From Streptomyces curacoi (lineage in GTDB: Bacteria > Actinomycetota > Actinomycetes > Streptomycetales > Streptomycetaceae), in contig NZ_KQ947984.1 of the NCBI RefSeq assembly GCF_001513975.1, forward strand, positions 124,001-188,000: a DNA stretch of 64,000 bases, in the 5' to 3' direction. The notes under the pieces are model-generated. The model did not search any database. It was not told where the DNA came from and was given only the letters and a program-made list of their open reading frames with translations. Position numbers and translations under genes: made by a program. Positions 24,922 to 33,110 of the stretch are shown here, piece after piece (positions within the stretch are counted from its first letter, which is position 1; every line of letters starts with the position of its first letter).

Positions 24922-25025
24922 ACGGGCACAAACGGGCAGCATCGACTCGGCAACAGAGCTGTTCAGACCCGCATGGCCGCTGTAGAACTTCCCCCATGGG
25001 CCCCACCGGGCCCGAACGGGCAAGA
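24922..25025. promoter_or_regulatory. ACGGGCA repeats upstream of the DeoR gene
   Basis: Tandem 10-bp units ACGGGCACAA and ACGGGCAGCA (24922-24941), and a further ACGGGCAAGA at 25016-25025. Family knowledge: DeoR/GlpR proteins often bind direct repeats of about 10 bp. The third copy is 61 bp upstream of the DeoR start. Inferred autoregulatory site. Confidence 0.4.
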
Positions 25026-25085
25026 CGACCGACCGCCCCGGAGGCGATCGCGTCACGCAGCACAGCACGGAAGCGGGTGTCGACG

Positions 25086-25868
25086 ATGACGACGGCCAAC
25101 ACGGCGAAGACCGCCGAGGAACGCCAGCGTGAGATCGTGCGCCTCGCGCGGGCCACCGGCTCGGTCGATGTCACCGCGCTCGCCTCGGAGCTCGGTGTGG
25201 CCAAGGAGACCGTGCGTCGGGACCTGCGGGTCCTGGAGGACCACGGCCTGCTCCGCCGCACCCATGGCGGCGCCTACCCCGTGGAGAGCGCCGGCTTCGA
25301 GACGACGCTCGCCTTCCGCGCCACCAGCCACGTGCCCGAGAAGCGCCGGATCGCCGCCGCGGCGGCCGGGCTGCTCGGGGACGCCGAGACGGTCTTCGTC
25401 GACGAGGGCTTCACCCCGCAGCTCGTCGCCGAGGCCCTGCCCAGGGACCGGCCGCTGACCGTGGTCACCGCGTCCCTGCCGGTCGCGGGCGCGCTCGCCG
25501 AGTCCGAGAACATCTCGGTCCTGCTGCTCGGCGGCCGGGTGCGCTCCGGCACGCTGGCGACCGTCGACCACTGGACGACGAAGATGCTCGCCGGCTTCGT
25601 CATCGACCTGGCGTTCATCGGCGCCAACGGCATCTCCCGCGATCACGGCCTCACCACCCCCGACCCGGCGGTCAGCGAGGTCAAGTCGCAGGCGATCCGG
25701 TCCGCGCGGCGTACGGTCTTCGCCGGGGTGCACACCAAGTTCGGAGCGGTCAGCTTCTGCCGCTTCGCCGAGGTCGGCGCACTGGAAGCGATCGTGACGA
25801 GCACCCTGCTCCCCGCGGCCGAGGCCCACCGCTACTCACTGCTCGGGCCACAGGTCATCCGCGTCTGA
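25086..25868 (+). CDS. DeoR/GlpR-family transcriptional regulator
   Basis: 260 aa from ATG 25086 (GTG at 25077 is an alternative with GGAAG closer). Winged helix in residues about 5-60 with the signature VTALASELGVAKETVRRDLRVLE. The sugar-phosphate sensor domain follows (ETVFVDEGFTPQLVAEAL, VVTASLPVA, LLGGRVRSGTLATVD, AFIGANGI). It lies 122 bp upstream of the ABC importer on the same strand and probably represses it. There is no strong terminator between them. Confidence 0.9.
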   Translation: MTTANTAKTAEERQREIVRLARATGSVDVTALASELGVAKETVRRDLRVLEDHGLLRRTHGGAYPVESAGFETTLAFRATSHVPEKRRIAAAAAGLLGDAETVFVDEGFTPQLVAEALPRDRPLTVVTASLPVAGALAESENISVLLLGGRVRSGTLATVDHWTTKMLAGFVIDLAFIGANGISRDHGLTTPDPAVSEVKSQAIRSARRTVFAGVHTKFGAVSFCRFAEVGALEAIVTSTLLPAAEAHRYSLLGPQVIRV

Positions 25869-25990
25869 CGTCCGGGCCCGCCCCGGCACCCACCCGACTC
25901 CGAGATCCAGAAATCCAACCCACGCCACCCCATAGGGCACCCCCATACCCACCACCGCCCCCTTTGCACCTAAATGTCCAGGAGCACCCC

Positions 25991-27352
25991 ATGCGAACCC
26001 AGAGCCGACGCGCGCCACGCCCTCTCCTCCTCGTGGCTGCCGTAGGGACGCTGATCACCCCGCTCGCCGCCTGCGCGGGCGCCGGCGGGTCCGGATCCTC
26101 CGACGGTAAGTCCATCAACGTCCTGATGGTGAACAACCCGCAGATGGTGGAGCTCCAGAAGCTCACGGCGGACAACTTCACCAAGGACACCGGGATCAAG
26201 GTGAACTTCACCGTCCTGCCCGAGAACGACGTCCGCGACAAGATCAGCCAGGACTTCGCCAACCAGGCGGGCCAGTACGACGTCGCCACCCTCAGCAACT
26301 ACGAGATCCCGATCTACGCCAAGAACGGCTGGCTCCACTCCCTGGACTCCTACGTCAAGGGCGACAAGGCCTTCGACCAGGGCGACATCCTCAAGCCGAT
26401 GACGCAGGCCCTCACCGCCGAGGACGGCAAGCTCTACGGCGAGCCCTTCTACGGCGAGTCCTCCTTCCTGATGTACCGCAAGGACGTCTTCGAGAAGGAA
26501 GGGCTGACCATGCCCGCCAAGCCCACCTGGAAGCAGGTCGCCGACCTCGCCGCGAAGGTGGACGCGGCCGAGGCCGACATGAAGGGCATCTGCCTGCGCG
26601 GCCTGCCCGGCTGGGGCGAGGTGATGGCACCGCTGACCACGGTCATCAACACTTTCGGCGGCACCTGGTTCGACAAGGGCTGGAACGCACAGCTGGACTC
26701 CAAGGAGTCCAAGCAGGCCACGCAGTTCTACGTCGACCTGGTCCGCAAGCACGGTGAGGCGGGCGCCGCACAGTCCGGCTACGCCGAGTGCCTGAACAAC
26801 ATGACCCAGGGCAAGACGGCCATGTGGTACGACGCCACCGCCGGCGCCGGCTCCCTGGAGGCCTCCGGCTCCCCGGTCAAGGGCAAGATCGGCTACGTAC
26901 CCGCCCCGGTCGAGAAGACCGACAGCTCCGGCTGGCTCTACACCTGGGCCTGGGGCATCCAGAAGGCGTCCAAGAACGCCGAGAACGCCTGGAAGTTCAT
27001 CTCCTGGGCCTCCGGCAAGGACTACGAGAAGCTCGTCGGCGAGAAGATCGGCTGGGCCAACGTGCCGGCGGGCAAGCGGACGTCGACGTACGACATCCCG
27101 GAGTACCGCAAGGACGCGGCCGCCTTCGCCGACGTCACCCGGGACGCCATCGCGAACGCCAAGCCGGAGGACCCGGGCGTGCAGCCCCGGCCCGCGCCCG
27201 GCATCCAGTTCGTCGGCATCCCCGAGTTCACCGACCTCGGCACCAAGGTCTCCCAGGAGATCAGCGCCGCGATCGCCGGCCGCCAGTCGGTGGACAGCGC
27301 GCTGAGCAAGGCGCAGAAGCTCGCCGAGGCCGTCGGAAAGAAGTACCAGTGA
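25991..27352 (+). CDS. Polyol/sugar ABC transporter substrate-binding lipoprotein (SmoE-like)
   Basis: 453 aa from ATG 25991, with AGGAG 8 nt upstream; the earlier ATG at 25964 lacks a site. Lipobox LITPLAAC. The mature part includes NDVRDKISQDFA, GQYDVATLSNYEIP, MWYDATAGAGSLE and SSGWLYTWAWGIQKASKN, close to sorbitol/mannitol-binding proteins. Stop overlaps the next ATG (TGATG). With two permeases and a zinc dehydrogenase it forms a coupled operon for uptake and oxidation of a polyol or related sugar. The specificity call rests on resemblance. Confidence 0.9.
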   Translation: MRTQSRRAPRPLLLVAAVGTLITPLAACAGAGGSGSSDGKSINVLMVNNPQMVELQKLTADNFTKDTGIKVNFTVLPENDVRDKISQDFANQAGQYDVATLSNYEIPIYAKNGWLHSLDSYVKGDKAFDQGDILKPMTQALTAEDGKLYGEPFYGESSFLMYRKDVFEKEGLTMPAKPTWKQVADLAAKVDAAEADMKGICLRGLPGWGEVMAPLTTVINTFGGTWFDKGWNAQLDSKESKQATQFYVDLVRKHGEAGAAQSGYAECLNNMTQGKTAMWYDATAGAGSLEASGSPVKGKIGYVPAPVEKTDSSGWLYTWAWGIQKASKNAENAWKFISWASGKDYEKLVGEKIGWANVPAGKRTSTYDIPEYRKDAAAFADVTRDAIANAKPEDPGVQPRPAPGIQFVGIPEFTDLGTKVSQEISAAIAGRQSVDSALSKAQKLAEAVGKKYQ

Positions 27353-28299
27353 TGACCGTGACGACTCCCCCCACCCGGGTCGCCGCCGCCTCCCCGCGGC
27401 CGGCGGCCCGGCGGCCGAACCGTATGCGCGCCTGGGCCACCCGGGCCCCGCTGCTGCCCGCGCTGATCTTCATGATCGTCGTGACGCAGCTGCCCTTCGT
27501 GGCCACCCTGGTCATCTCGTTCTTCGACTGGAACGCCCTCTACCCCGACGACCGCCACTTCGCCGGCTTCGCCAACTACGCCGAAGTGCTGAGCACACCC
27601 GACCTGCGCAGGTCGGTGTGGACGACGGTCCTGCTGACCGCCACCGTCGTACTCGTCAGCCTCGTACTCGGCCTGCTGCTGGCGCTCCTGCTGGACCGGA
27701 GGTTCCGCGGCCGGGCCGCCGTACGCACGATGCTCATCGCCCCGTTCCTACTGGTGCCGATCGCGGCGGCGCTGCTGTGGAAGCACGTGCTGTTCAACCC
27801 CGAATACGGCCTGTTCAACGGCATCCTGCACTGGATCGGAGGCGACGGGGCGGCCCAGCCGGACTGGATCTCCGAGATGCCGCTGATGGCAGTCGAAGCG
27901 TCCCTGATCTGGCAGTGGACGCCGTTCATGACGCTGATCCTGCTCGCCGGACTCCAGAGCCGCGACCCGCAGCTCATCGAGGCGGCCCGGGTGGACGGCG
28001 CCAACGACTGGCAGGTGTTCGTCCACATGACGCTGCCGCACATCCGCCGCTACATCGAACTGAGCGTGCTGCTCGGCTCGATCTACATCGTGCAGAACTT
28101 CGACGCGGTGTACACCATCACCTCCGGCGGCCTGGGCACCGCGAACCTGCCGTACACCATCTACCAGACCTTCTACCAGGCGCACGAGAACGGCCTCGCC
28201 TCGGCGGCCGGCGTCATCGTCGTCATCGGCTCGATCATCCTCGCGACCTTCGCCCTGCGCGTCGTGTCGTCCCTGTTCCGCGCGGAGGTGTCCCGCTGA
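27352..28299 (+). CDS. Polyol/sugar ABC transporter permease (MalF type)
   Basis: 315 aa, six membrane segments (first LLPALIFMIVVTQLPFVATLVISFF). ATPase-contact loop IEAARVDGANDWQVFVHM at about residue 209. Start overlaps the lipoprotein stop and its own stop overlaps the next ATG, so stoichiometry is probably set by coupled translation. Confidence 0.93.
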   Translation: MTVTTPPTRVAAASPRPAARRPNRMRAWATRAPLLPALIFMIVVTQLPFVATLVISFFDWNALYPDDRHFAGFANYAEVLSTPDLRRSVWTTVLLTATVVLVSLVLGLLLALLLDRRFRGRAAVRTMLIAPFLLVPIAAALLWKHVLFNPEYGLFNGILHWIGGDGAAQPDWISEMPLMAVEASLIWQWTPFMTLILLAGLQSRDPQLIEAARVDGANDWQVFVHMTLPHIRRYIELSVLLGSIYIVQNFDAVYTITSGGLGTANLPYTIYQTFYQAHENGLASAAGVIVVIGSIILATFALRVVSSLFRAEVSR

Positions 28300-29168
28300 T
28301 GACCGCCACGCTCACCACCGCAGCCCCGCGACGGCCCCACCCCCGCGGCCGGTTCCAGGGCGCCGCCCTGGGCATCGCGGCCTGGCTGGCCGGCATCCTC
28401 TTCGTACTCCCCATCCTCTGGATGGCCCTGACGTCCTTCCACTCCGAGGCGGACGCCGCGACCAACCCGCCCTCCCTCGCCGCCTCCCTCACCCTGGACA
28501 GCTACCGCGAGTTCTTCGGCGCGGGCGGCGGCGCCAGCCCCTGGCCCTCCCTGATCAACTCGGCGACGGCGTCGGTGGCCTCCACACTGCTGACGCTGCT
28601 CCTGGCACTACCCGCCGCCTACGCACTGTCGATCCGCCCGGTGAAGAAATGGACCGACGTCCTGTTCTTCTTCCTCTCCACCAAGATGCTTCCGCTGGTG
28701 GCGGGCCTGCTGCCGATCTACCTGTTCGCGAAGAACGCCGGCCTGCTCGACAACATCTGGGCGCTGGTCATCCTCTACACGGCCATGAACCTGCCGATCG
28801 CGGTCTGGATGATGCAGTCCTTCCTCGCCGAGGTGCCCGTCGCGATCATCGAGGCGGCACAGATCGACGGCGCGCGCCTGCCGACGATCCTGGGACGGGT
28901 AGTGGCCCCCATCGCCCTGCCCGGCATCGCCGCAACATCCCTGATCTGCTTCATCTTCAGCTGGAACGAGCTGCTGTTCGCTCGTGTGCTGACCGGCGTG
29001 GTGGCCGAGACGGCCCCCGTCTTCCTGACCGGCTTCATCACCAGCCAGGGCCTGTTCCTGGCCAAGGTGTGCGCCGCGTCGCTCGTCATCTCCCTGCCGG
29101 TGCTCGCCGCGGGGTTCGCCGCCCAGGACAAGCTGGTCCAGGGCCTGTCGTTGGGAGCCGTGAAATGA
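28299..29168 (+). CDS. Polyol/sugar ABC transporter permease (MalG type)
   Basis: 289 aa with six membrane segments (LAGILFVLPILWMALTSF first). Contact loop IIEAAQIDGARLPTILGRV at about residue 180. Start overlaps the preceding stop (TGATG) and the stop overlaps the dehydrogenase ATG (ATGA). No ATPase gene is in the operon; in Streptomyces a shared ATPase (MsiK) usually serves such importers. Confidence 0.93.
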   Translation: MTATLTTAAPRRPHPRGRFQGAALGIAAWLAGILFVLPILWMALTSFHSEADAATNPPSLAASLTLDSYREFFGAGGGASPWPSLINSATASVASTLLTLLLALPAAYALSIRPVKKWTDVLFFFLSTKMLPLVAGLLPIYLFAKNAGLLDNIWALVILYTAMNLPIAVWMMQSFLAEVPVAIIEAAQIDGARLPTILGRVVAPIALPGIAATSLICFIFSWNELLFARVLTGVVAETAPVFLTGFITSQGLFLAKVCAASLVISLPVLAAGFAAQDKLVQGLSLGAVK

Positions 29169-30154
29169 AGGCCGCCGTCATCGAGTCCGTGGGCAAGGCC
29201 GTGGTCGCGGAGGTTCCGGATCCCGCGCCGGGCCCGCGCGAGGTCGTCGTCGAGGTCGCGGCGTGCGGCCTGTGCGGCACCGATCTGCACATCCTCCAGG
29301 GCGAGTTCGCCCCGAAGCTGCCGATCGTGCCCGGGCACGAGTTCGCGGGCGAGGTGGTCGGGGTCGGCTCCCAGGTCACGGAACTGTCGGTGGGCGACCG
29401 GGTAGCGGTGGACCCGTCCCTGTACTGCTACGAGTGCCGCTACTGCCGTACCGGCCACAACAACCTGTGCGAGCGGTGGGCGGCGATCGGCGTGACGACG
29501 GCCGGCGGCGCGGCGCAGTTCGCGGTGGCGCCGGTGGCGAACTGCGTCAAGCTCCCCGAGCATGTCCGCACCCAGGACGCGGCCCTCGTCGAGCCCCTGT
29601 CGTGCGCCGTCCGCGGCTACGACGTCCTGCAGTCCCGCCTCGGCGCCCACGTCCTCATCTACGGCTCCGGAACGATGGGCCTGATGATGCTGGAGCTCGC
29701 CAAGCGGACGGGCGCGGCGAGCGTGGACGTGGTGGACGTGAACCCGCAGCGCCTGGAGACGGCCCGCCGCCTCGGCGTCTCGGCGTCGGCGGCCAGCCCC
29801 GACGAACTGGACCGGCCGCAGGGCTGGGACCTGGTGGTGGACGCGACGGGCAACGCGGCGGCGATCCAGGACGGGCTGGACCGGGTGGCCAAGGCGGGCA
29901 CCTTCCTGCAGTTCGGGGTGGCGGACTATGCGACGCGGGTGACGATCGACCCGTACCGCATCTACAACCAGGAGATCACCATCACGGGCTCCATGGCGGT
30001 CCTGCACAGCTTCGAGCGAGCGGCGGAGCTGTTCGCGAACGGGGTCCTGAACCCCGAGGTCTTCATCAGCGACCGCATCCCGCTGGAGCGCTACCCGGAG
30101 GCGCTGGATCAGTTCGCGTCGGGGGTGGGCCGCAAGATCGTGGTGGTGCCGTAA
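29165..30154 (+). CDS. Zinc-dependent alcohol (polyol) dehydrogenase
   Basis: 329 aa medium-chain dehydrogenase. Catalytic zinc ligands in CGLCGTDLH and PGHEFAGEV. The structural-zinc lobe is CYECRYCRTGHNNLC with four cysteines. NAD-binding turn IYGSGTMGLMML. Resembles sorbitol/arabitol dehydrogenases. Coupled to the polyol-type importer, so it probably oxidises the imported substrate to a ketose. Confidence 0.92.
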   Translation: MKAAVIESVGKAVVAEVPDPAPGPREVVVEVAACGLCGTDLHILQGEFAPKLPIVPGHEFAGEVVGVGSQVTELSVGDRVAVDPSLYCYECRYCRTGHNNLCERWAAIGVTTAGGAAQFAVAPVANCVKLPEHVRTQDAALVEPLSCAVRGYDVLQSRLGAHVLIYGSGTMGLMMLELAKRTGAASVDVVDVNPQRLETARRLGVSASAASPDELDRPQGWDLVVDATGNAAAIQDGLDRVAKAGTFLQFGVADYATRVTIDPYRIYNQEITITGSMAVLHSFERAAELFANGVLNPEVFISDRIPLERYPEALDQFASGVGRKIVVVP

Positions 30155-30223
30155 GCATCTCGCTCTGCGAGTCCAGCCTCTTGGCCGACCGAGTCGGGTG
30201 GTGGGGGGCAAAGGCCCGGCTGT

Positions 30224-30285
30224 CCAGGGGGCGGAGCCCCCTGGCGGGGTCGAAGGGGGCTCCGCCCCTTCTGGGGGTCCCCCCT
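30224..30285. repeat. G/C hairpin repeat cluster after the dehydrogenase gene
   Basis: Three adjacent inverted repeats: CCAGGGGGC/GCCCCCTGG (30224-30244, loop GGA), GAAGGGG/CCCCTTC (30252-30271), and GGGGGT/CCCCCC shortly after. They resemble the frequent Streptomyces GGGGCGGAGCCCC intergenic element and would also terminate the operon. Confidence 0.7.
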
Positions 30286-30344
30286 TTCCGCCAAATGGGC
30301 CCTGAGTAAGGGAACGGTAAAACGCCCCCGCTCGTTGACCGGGC

Positions 30345-31589
30345 ATGACAGCTATGACCCCCGGCTCGAACATCCCTCTCTCCGCCGCCCGCGTGACGGT
30401 GGACGTCGCCGCACCGGTGCGGCTCGACGTATCGGGCCTGCTGCTCACCGCCGACGGCAAGGTGCGCTCCGACGACGACTTCATCTTCTACAACCAGCCG
30501 AGCGGCCCCGGCGTGACGTACCGCTCGGGCGGCGGCACCAGCCCCGACGCGATCACGGTCGACACGGCCGCCGTACCCCCCGGCATCGAGAAGATCGTCG
30601 TCACCGCCAGCCCGGACGCCGCCGGCCAGACCTTCCAGGGCATCGAACCGACGGCCACCATCCGCAACGCGGACGACAACAGCGTCCTGGCCACCTTCAC
30701 GCCCCCGCAGCTCGGCACCGAGACGGCGCTGGTGATCGTCGAGATCTACCTGCGCAACGGCCAGTGGAAGGCCCGCGCGGTCGGCCAGGGCTACGCCAAC
30801 GGCCTGGCCGGCATCGCCACCGACTTCGGCGTCACGGTCGAGGAACCGGCCCCGGCCCCCACCCCCGTGGCCCCACCGCAGCCGGCCACCCCGCCCGCGC
30901 CCGCCATGCAGCCGCCGGTCACCCCGCCGGCCCCGCCCATGTCCACTCCCCCGATGCCCCAGGCCCCCGCCGCTCCCCCGGCCCCGCCCGCGCCTCCCGC
31001 GCCCGGCGCCGGAAAGATCAACCTCGACAAGGGCCGGGTCAACCTCCAGAAGAACCAGACCGTCTCCCTGGTCAAGGGCGGCCGCCCCCTGCTCTCCCAG
31101 GTCAAGATGGGCCTCGGCTGGGAACCGGCGTACCGCGGCAAGGACATCGACCTCGACGCCTCGGTCATCGCGTACGGACCGCAGCGCAACCACATCGACA
31201 GCTGCTATTTCGGCAAGCTCCAGATCGTGAACGGCTCGATCCGCCACTCCGGCGACAACCTCACGGGCGAGGGCGGAGGCGACGACGAGGTGATCACCGT
31301 CGACCTCGGGCGGCTGCCGCAGGACGTCACCGGGCTCGTCTTCACCGTCAACTCCTTCTCCGGCCAGAAGTTCACCGAGGTCGCCAAGGCCTACTGCCGG
31401 CTCATGGACGCCACGACCGGCGAGGAACTCGTCCGCTTCGACCTCACCAACGCCGAACCCCAGACCGGCGTGATGATGGCCAAGCTCATCCGCCAGTTCT
31501 CCGGTGAGTGGGAGATGACGGCCATGGGCGACTTCGTGAAGGCCCGCACCGTACGGAACATGGTAAAGCCGGCGGCACAGGCGCTGTAG
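30345..31589 (+). CDS. TerD-family protein with two domains and a Pro/Ala linker
   Basis: 414 aa; ATG 30345, or ATG 30354, which gives the usual TerD beginning MTPGSNIPLS. Residues about 4-165 form the first TerD domain (LDVSGLLLTADGKVRSDDDFIFYNQ with Ca-type Asp cluster DDDF). Residues about 166-225 are a Pro/Ala-rich linker. Residues about 226-410 form a second, divergent TerD domain (INLDKGRVNLQKNQTVSL, DLDASVIAYG, GEGGGDDEVITVDL). TerD proteins bind Ca and act in stress signalling around the membrane. Neighbouring ter genes are absent. No good ribosome site is visible before either ATG. Confidence 0.88.
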   Translation: MTAMTPGSNIPLSAARVTVDVAAPVRLDVSGLLLTADGKVRSDDDFIFYNQPSGPGVTYRSGGGTSPDAITVDTAAVPPGIEKIVVTASPDAAGQTFQGIEPTATIRNADDNSVLATFTPPQLGTETALVIVEIYLRNGQWKARAVGQGYANGLAGIATDFGVTVEEPAPAPTPVAPPQPATPPAPAMQPPVTPPAPPMSTPPMPQAPAAPPAPPAPPAPGAGKINLDKGRVNLQKNQTVSLVKGGRPLLSQVKMGLGWEPAYRGKDIDLDASVIAYGPQRNHIDSCYFGKLQIVNGSIRHSGDNLTGEGGGDDEVITVDLGRLPQDVTGLVFTVNSFSGQKFTEVAKAYCRLMDATTGEELVRFDLTNAEPQTGVMMAKLIRQFSGEWEMTAMGDFVKARTVRNMVKPAAQAL

Positions 31590-31617
31590 TCGCCACAGAC
31601 CGGCCGTACGACGTACA

Positions 31618-31643
31618 GGGCGCCCCGCCCCGCAGGGGCGCCC
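31618..31643 (+). terminator. Hairpin terminator after the TerD gene
   Basis: Perfect 9-bp arms GGGCGCCCC (31618-31626) and GGGGCGCCC (31635-31643), loop of 8 nt, 28 bp past the TerD stop. Confidence 0.7.
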
Positions 31644-31673
31644 GGCACGTCCGCAGACGGGGCCGCCGTCCCG

Positions 31674-31880
31674 TCACATGAACGTGAAGATGCCGAGGAA
31701 GGCGAGGGCCGGCCGGAACAGCGGCAGGACGACCGTCCAGTAGAGGCGGAAGAAGCCGGCGCCGTCGATCCGCCCCGCGTCCAACAGCTCGTCCGGCAGC
31801 GAGTTCTGGGCGTACTGGCCCATCCAGAAGATGCCGAAGGCGTTGGCCGCGCCGGGGATGATCAGTGCCTTCAGGGAAGG
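31674..31880 (-). pseudogene. Sugar ABC permease fragment
   Basis: About 67 codons on the minus strand read as the middle of a MalG-type permease: ANAFGIFWMGQYAQNSLPDE, then the contact loop ELLDAGRIDGAGFFRLYW, then LPLFRPALAFLGIFTFM followed by TGA. All five other membrane segments and both ends are missing. The fragment begins directly after the LacI gene stop on the same strand. It is the scar of a deleted transporter operon that the LacI protein probably controlled. Confidence 0.8.
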
Positions 31881-31881
31881 A

Positions 31882-32919
31882 TCAGGCGGAGCCCCGCACC
31901 ACCAGCTCGGGGATGACCCATGCGTCCGGGCCGCTCATCGGTTCCTCACCCGCCCGCAGCCGGGCCACCTGCTCCACGGCCAGCCGCCCGAGCCGCCGCT
32001 TGTCGATGTGCAGGGTGGTCAGGCCGGGCTCCACCAGCTCGCCCAGCGACAGTCCGTCGAAGCCGAGAACGGCCAGGTCGTCCGGTACCCGCCGGCCGCG
32101 GCGCCGGGCTGCGCGCATCGCGCCGACGGCGATGAGGTCGTTGAAGCCGAACACCGCGGTGATCTCGGGCCGTGCGTCGAGCAGTCGCGCCATGCCCGCC
32201 TCGCCCCCGGCCACGCTGTGCTCGTCGCACAGCACGATCCAGCCGTCGTCGACGGGCAGGCCGTGCCGCCGGGCCTGCTCCAGGAAGGCCTGCCGGCGCG
32301 GGCCTGGGCCGTGCACCCCGTCCAGCATGCCGATCCTGCGGTGCCCCGCGCCCACCAGGTGGGCCATGCCCTGTTCCAGACCGGCGGCGGCGTCGATCCC
32401 CACGGCCGCGAAACGGGTCTGCTGCGGGCCGCGCTCCAGCAGCACCACCGGTACGCCGCCGAGGTGCCGGGCGAGCACGTCGTCGGAGCTCTTGAAGTAG
32501 CCCACGACCGCATCGGTCTGGTGGGAGAGCACATCGAGCGCCTCACGCTCCCTGTCCTCGTCGATGCGGGAGTCCCACATCACGACCTGCCAGCCCCGCT
32601 GCTCGGCCGCCTCCAGCACCCCGGCGGCCACCTCGGGGAAGAAGGGGTTCATCAGGTCCGGGATCACCAGGCCCGCCGTCACGGTCCCCTTCCGCACCAG
32701 CCCGCGCGCGAAACGGCTCGGCCGGTAGTCCAGCAGCCGCGCCGCCTCCAGCACGCGTTCCTTCGTGGCCGGGTCGATCTCGCCCTTGTCGTTGACCGCG
32801 CGGGAGACCGTCTGGCGGGACACCCCGGCCAGTCGTGCGACGTCATGGATCGTGGCTCGGCGGCGGGTGCCGTCAGACCGTTCGACACCCGGCTCCCGCT
32901 GCTGATCGTCCGCCCACAC
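31882..32919 (-). CDS. LacI-family transcriptional regulator
   Basis: 345 aa from GTG 32919; the frame stays open to a GTG at 33000 and the true start is uncertain because no ribosome site stands out. Helix-turn-helix ATIHDVARLAGVSRQTVSRAVN and hinge RPSRFARGL are followed by the sugar-binding domain (GLVIPDLMNPFFPEVAAG, AVGIDAAAG, FGFNDLIAVGAMRA, VLGFDG). Its downstream neighbour is only a permease fragment, so it may now be an orphan or control distant genes such as the pectin island. The upstream 60 bp is unusually A/T-rich. Confidence 0.88.
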   Translation of the reverse strand: MWADDQQREPGVERSDGTRRRATIHDVARLAGVSRQTVSRAVNDKGEIDPATKERVLEAARLLDYRPSRFARGLVRKGTVTAGLVIPDLMNPFFPEVAAGVLEAAEQRGWQVVMWDSRIDEDREREALDVLSHQTDAVVGYFKSSDDVLARHLGGVPVVLLERGPQQTRFAAVGIDAAAGLEQGMAHLVGAGHRRIGMLDGVHGPGPRRQAFLEQARRHGLPVDDGWIVLCDEHSVAGGEAGMARLLDARPEITAVFGFNDLIAVGAMRAARRRGRRVPDDLAVLGFDGLSLGELVEPGLTTLHIDKRRLGRLAVEQVARLRAGEEPMSGPDAWVIPELVVRGSA

Positions 32920-33061
32920 GCGTGCACTGTATCCGGCCAGGTAGGCGCCGCGGCAGGGCCCGGTGGCGCGCGGGCGGGCCTGGGACGTCCTGTGGACCAC
33001 GCGGTGTCAAAGCAAATATGTGTTGCAATGCTGACATGATCCGACCCTAGTTCATCTCCGC

Positions 33062-33101
33062 AAGCGCCAGTCCCGCACCCTGAGGTGCGGGACTGGCGCT
33101 T
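33062..33101. terminator. Long perfect hairpin downstream of the intein-like gene
   Basis: Arms of 18 bp, AAGCGCCAGTCCCGCACC and its exact complement, with loop CTGA. A second small palindrome GCCGATCATCATCGGC is at 33103-33118. It lies after the end of the endonuclease gene (minus strand) and before the LacI leader, and so serves as terminator for the former. Confidence 0.75.
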
Positions 33102-33110
33102 AGCCGATCA

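Noticed and set aside
33062..33101. Hairpin as a tRNA or small structured RNA gene
   Set aside because: A single perfect stem with a 4-nt loop has no cloverleaf arms; a terminator explains it.
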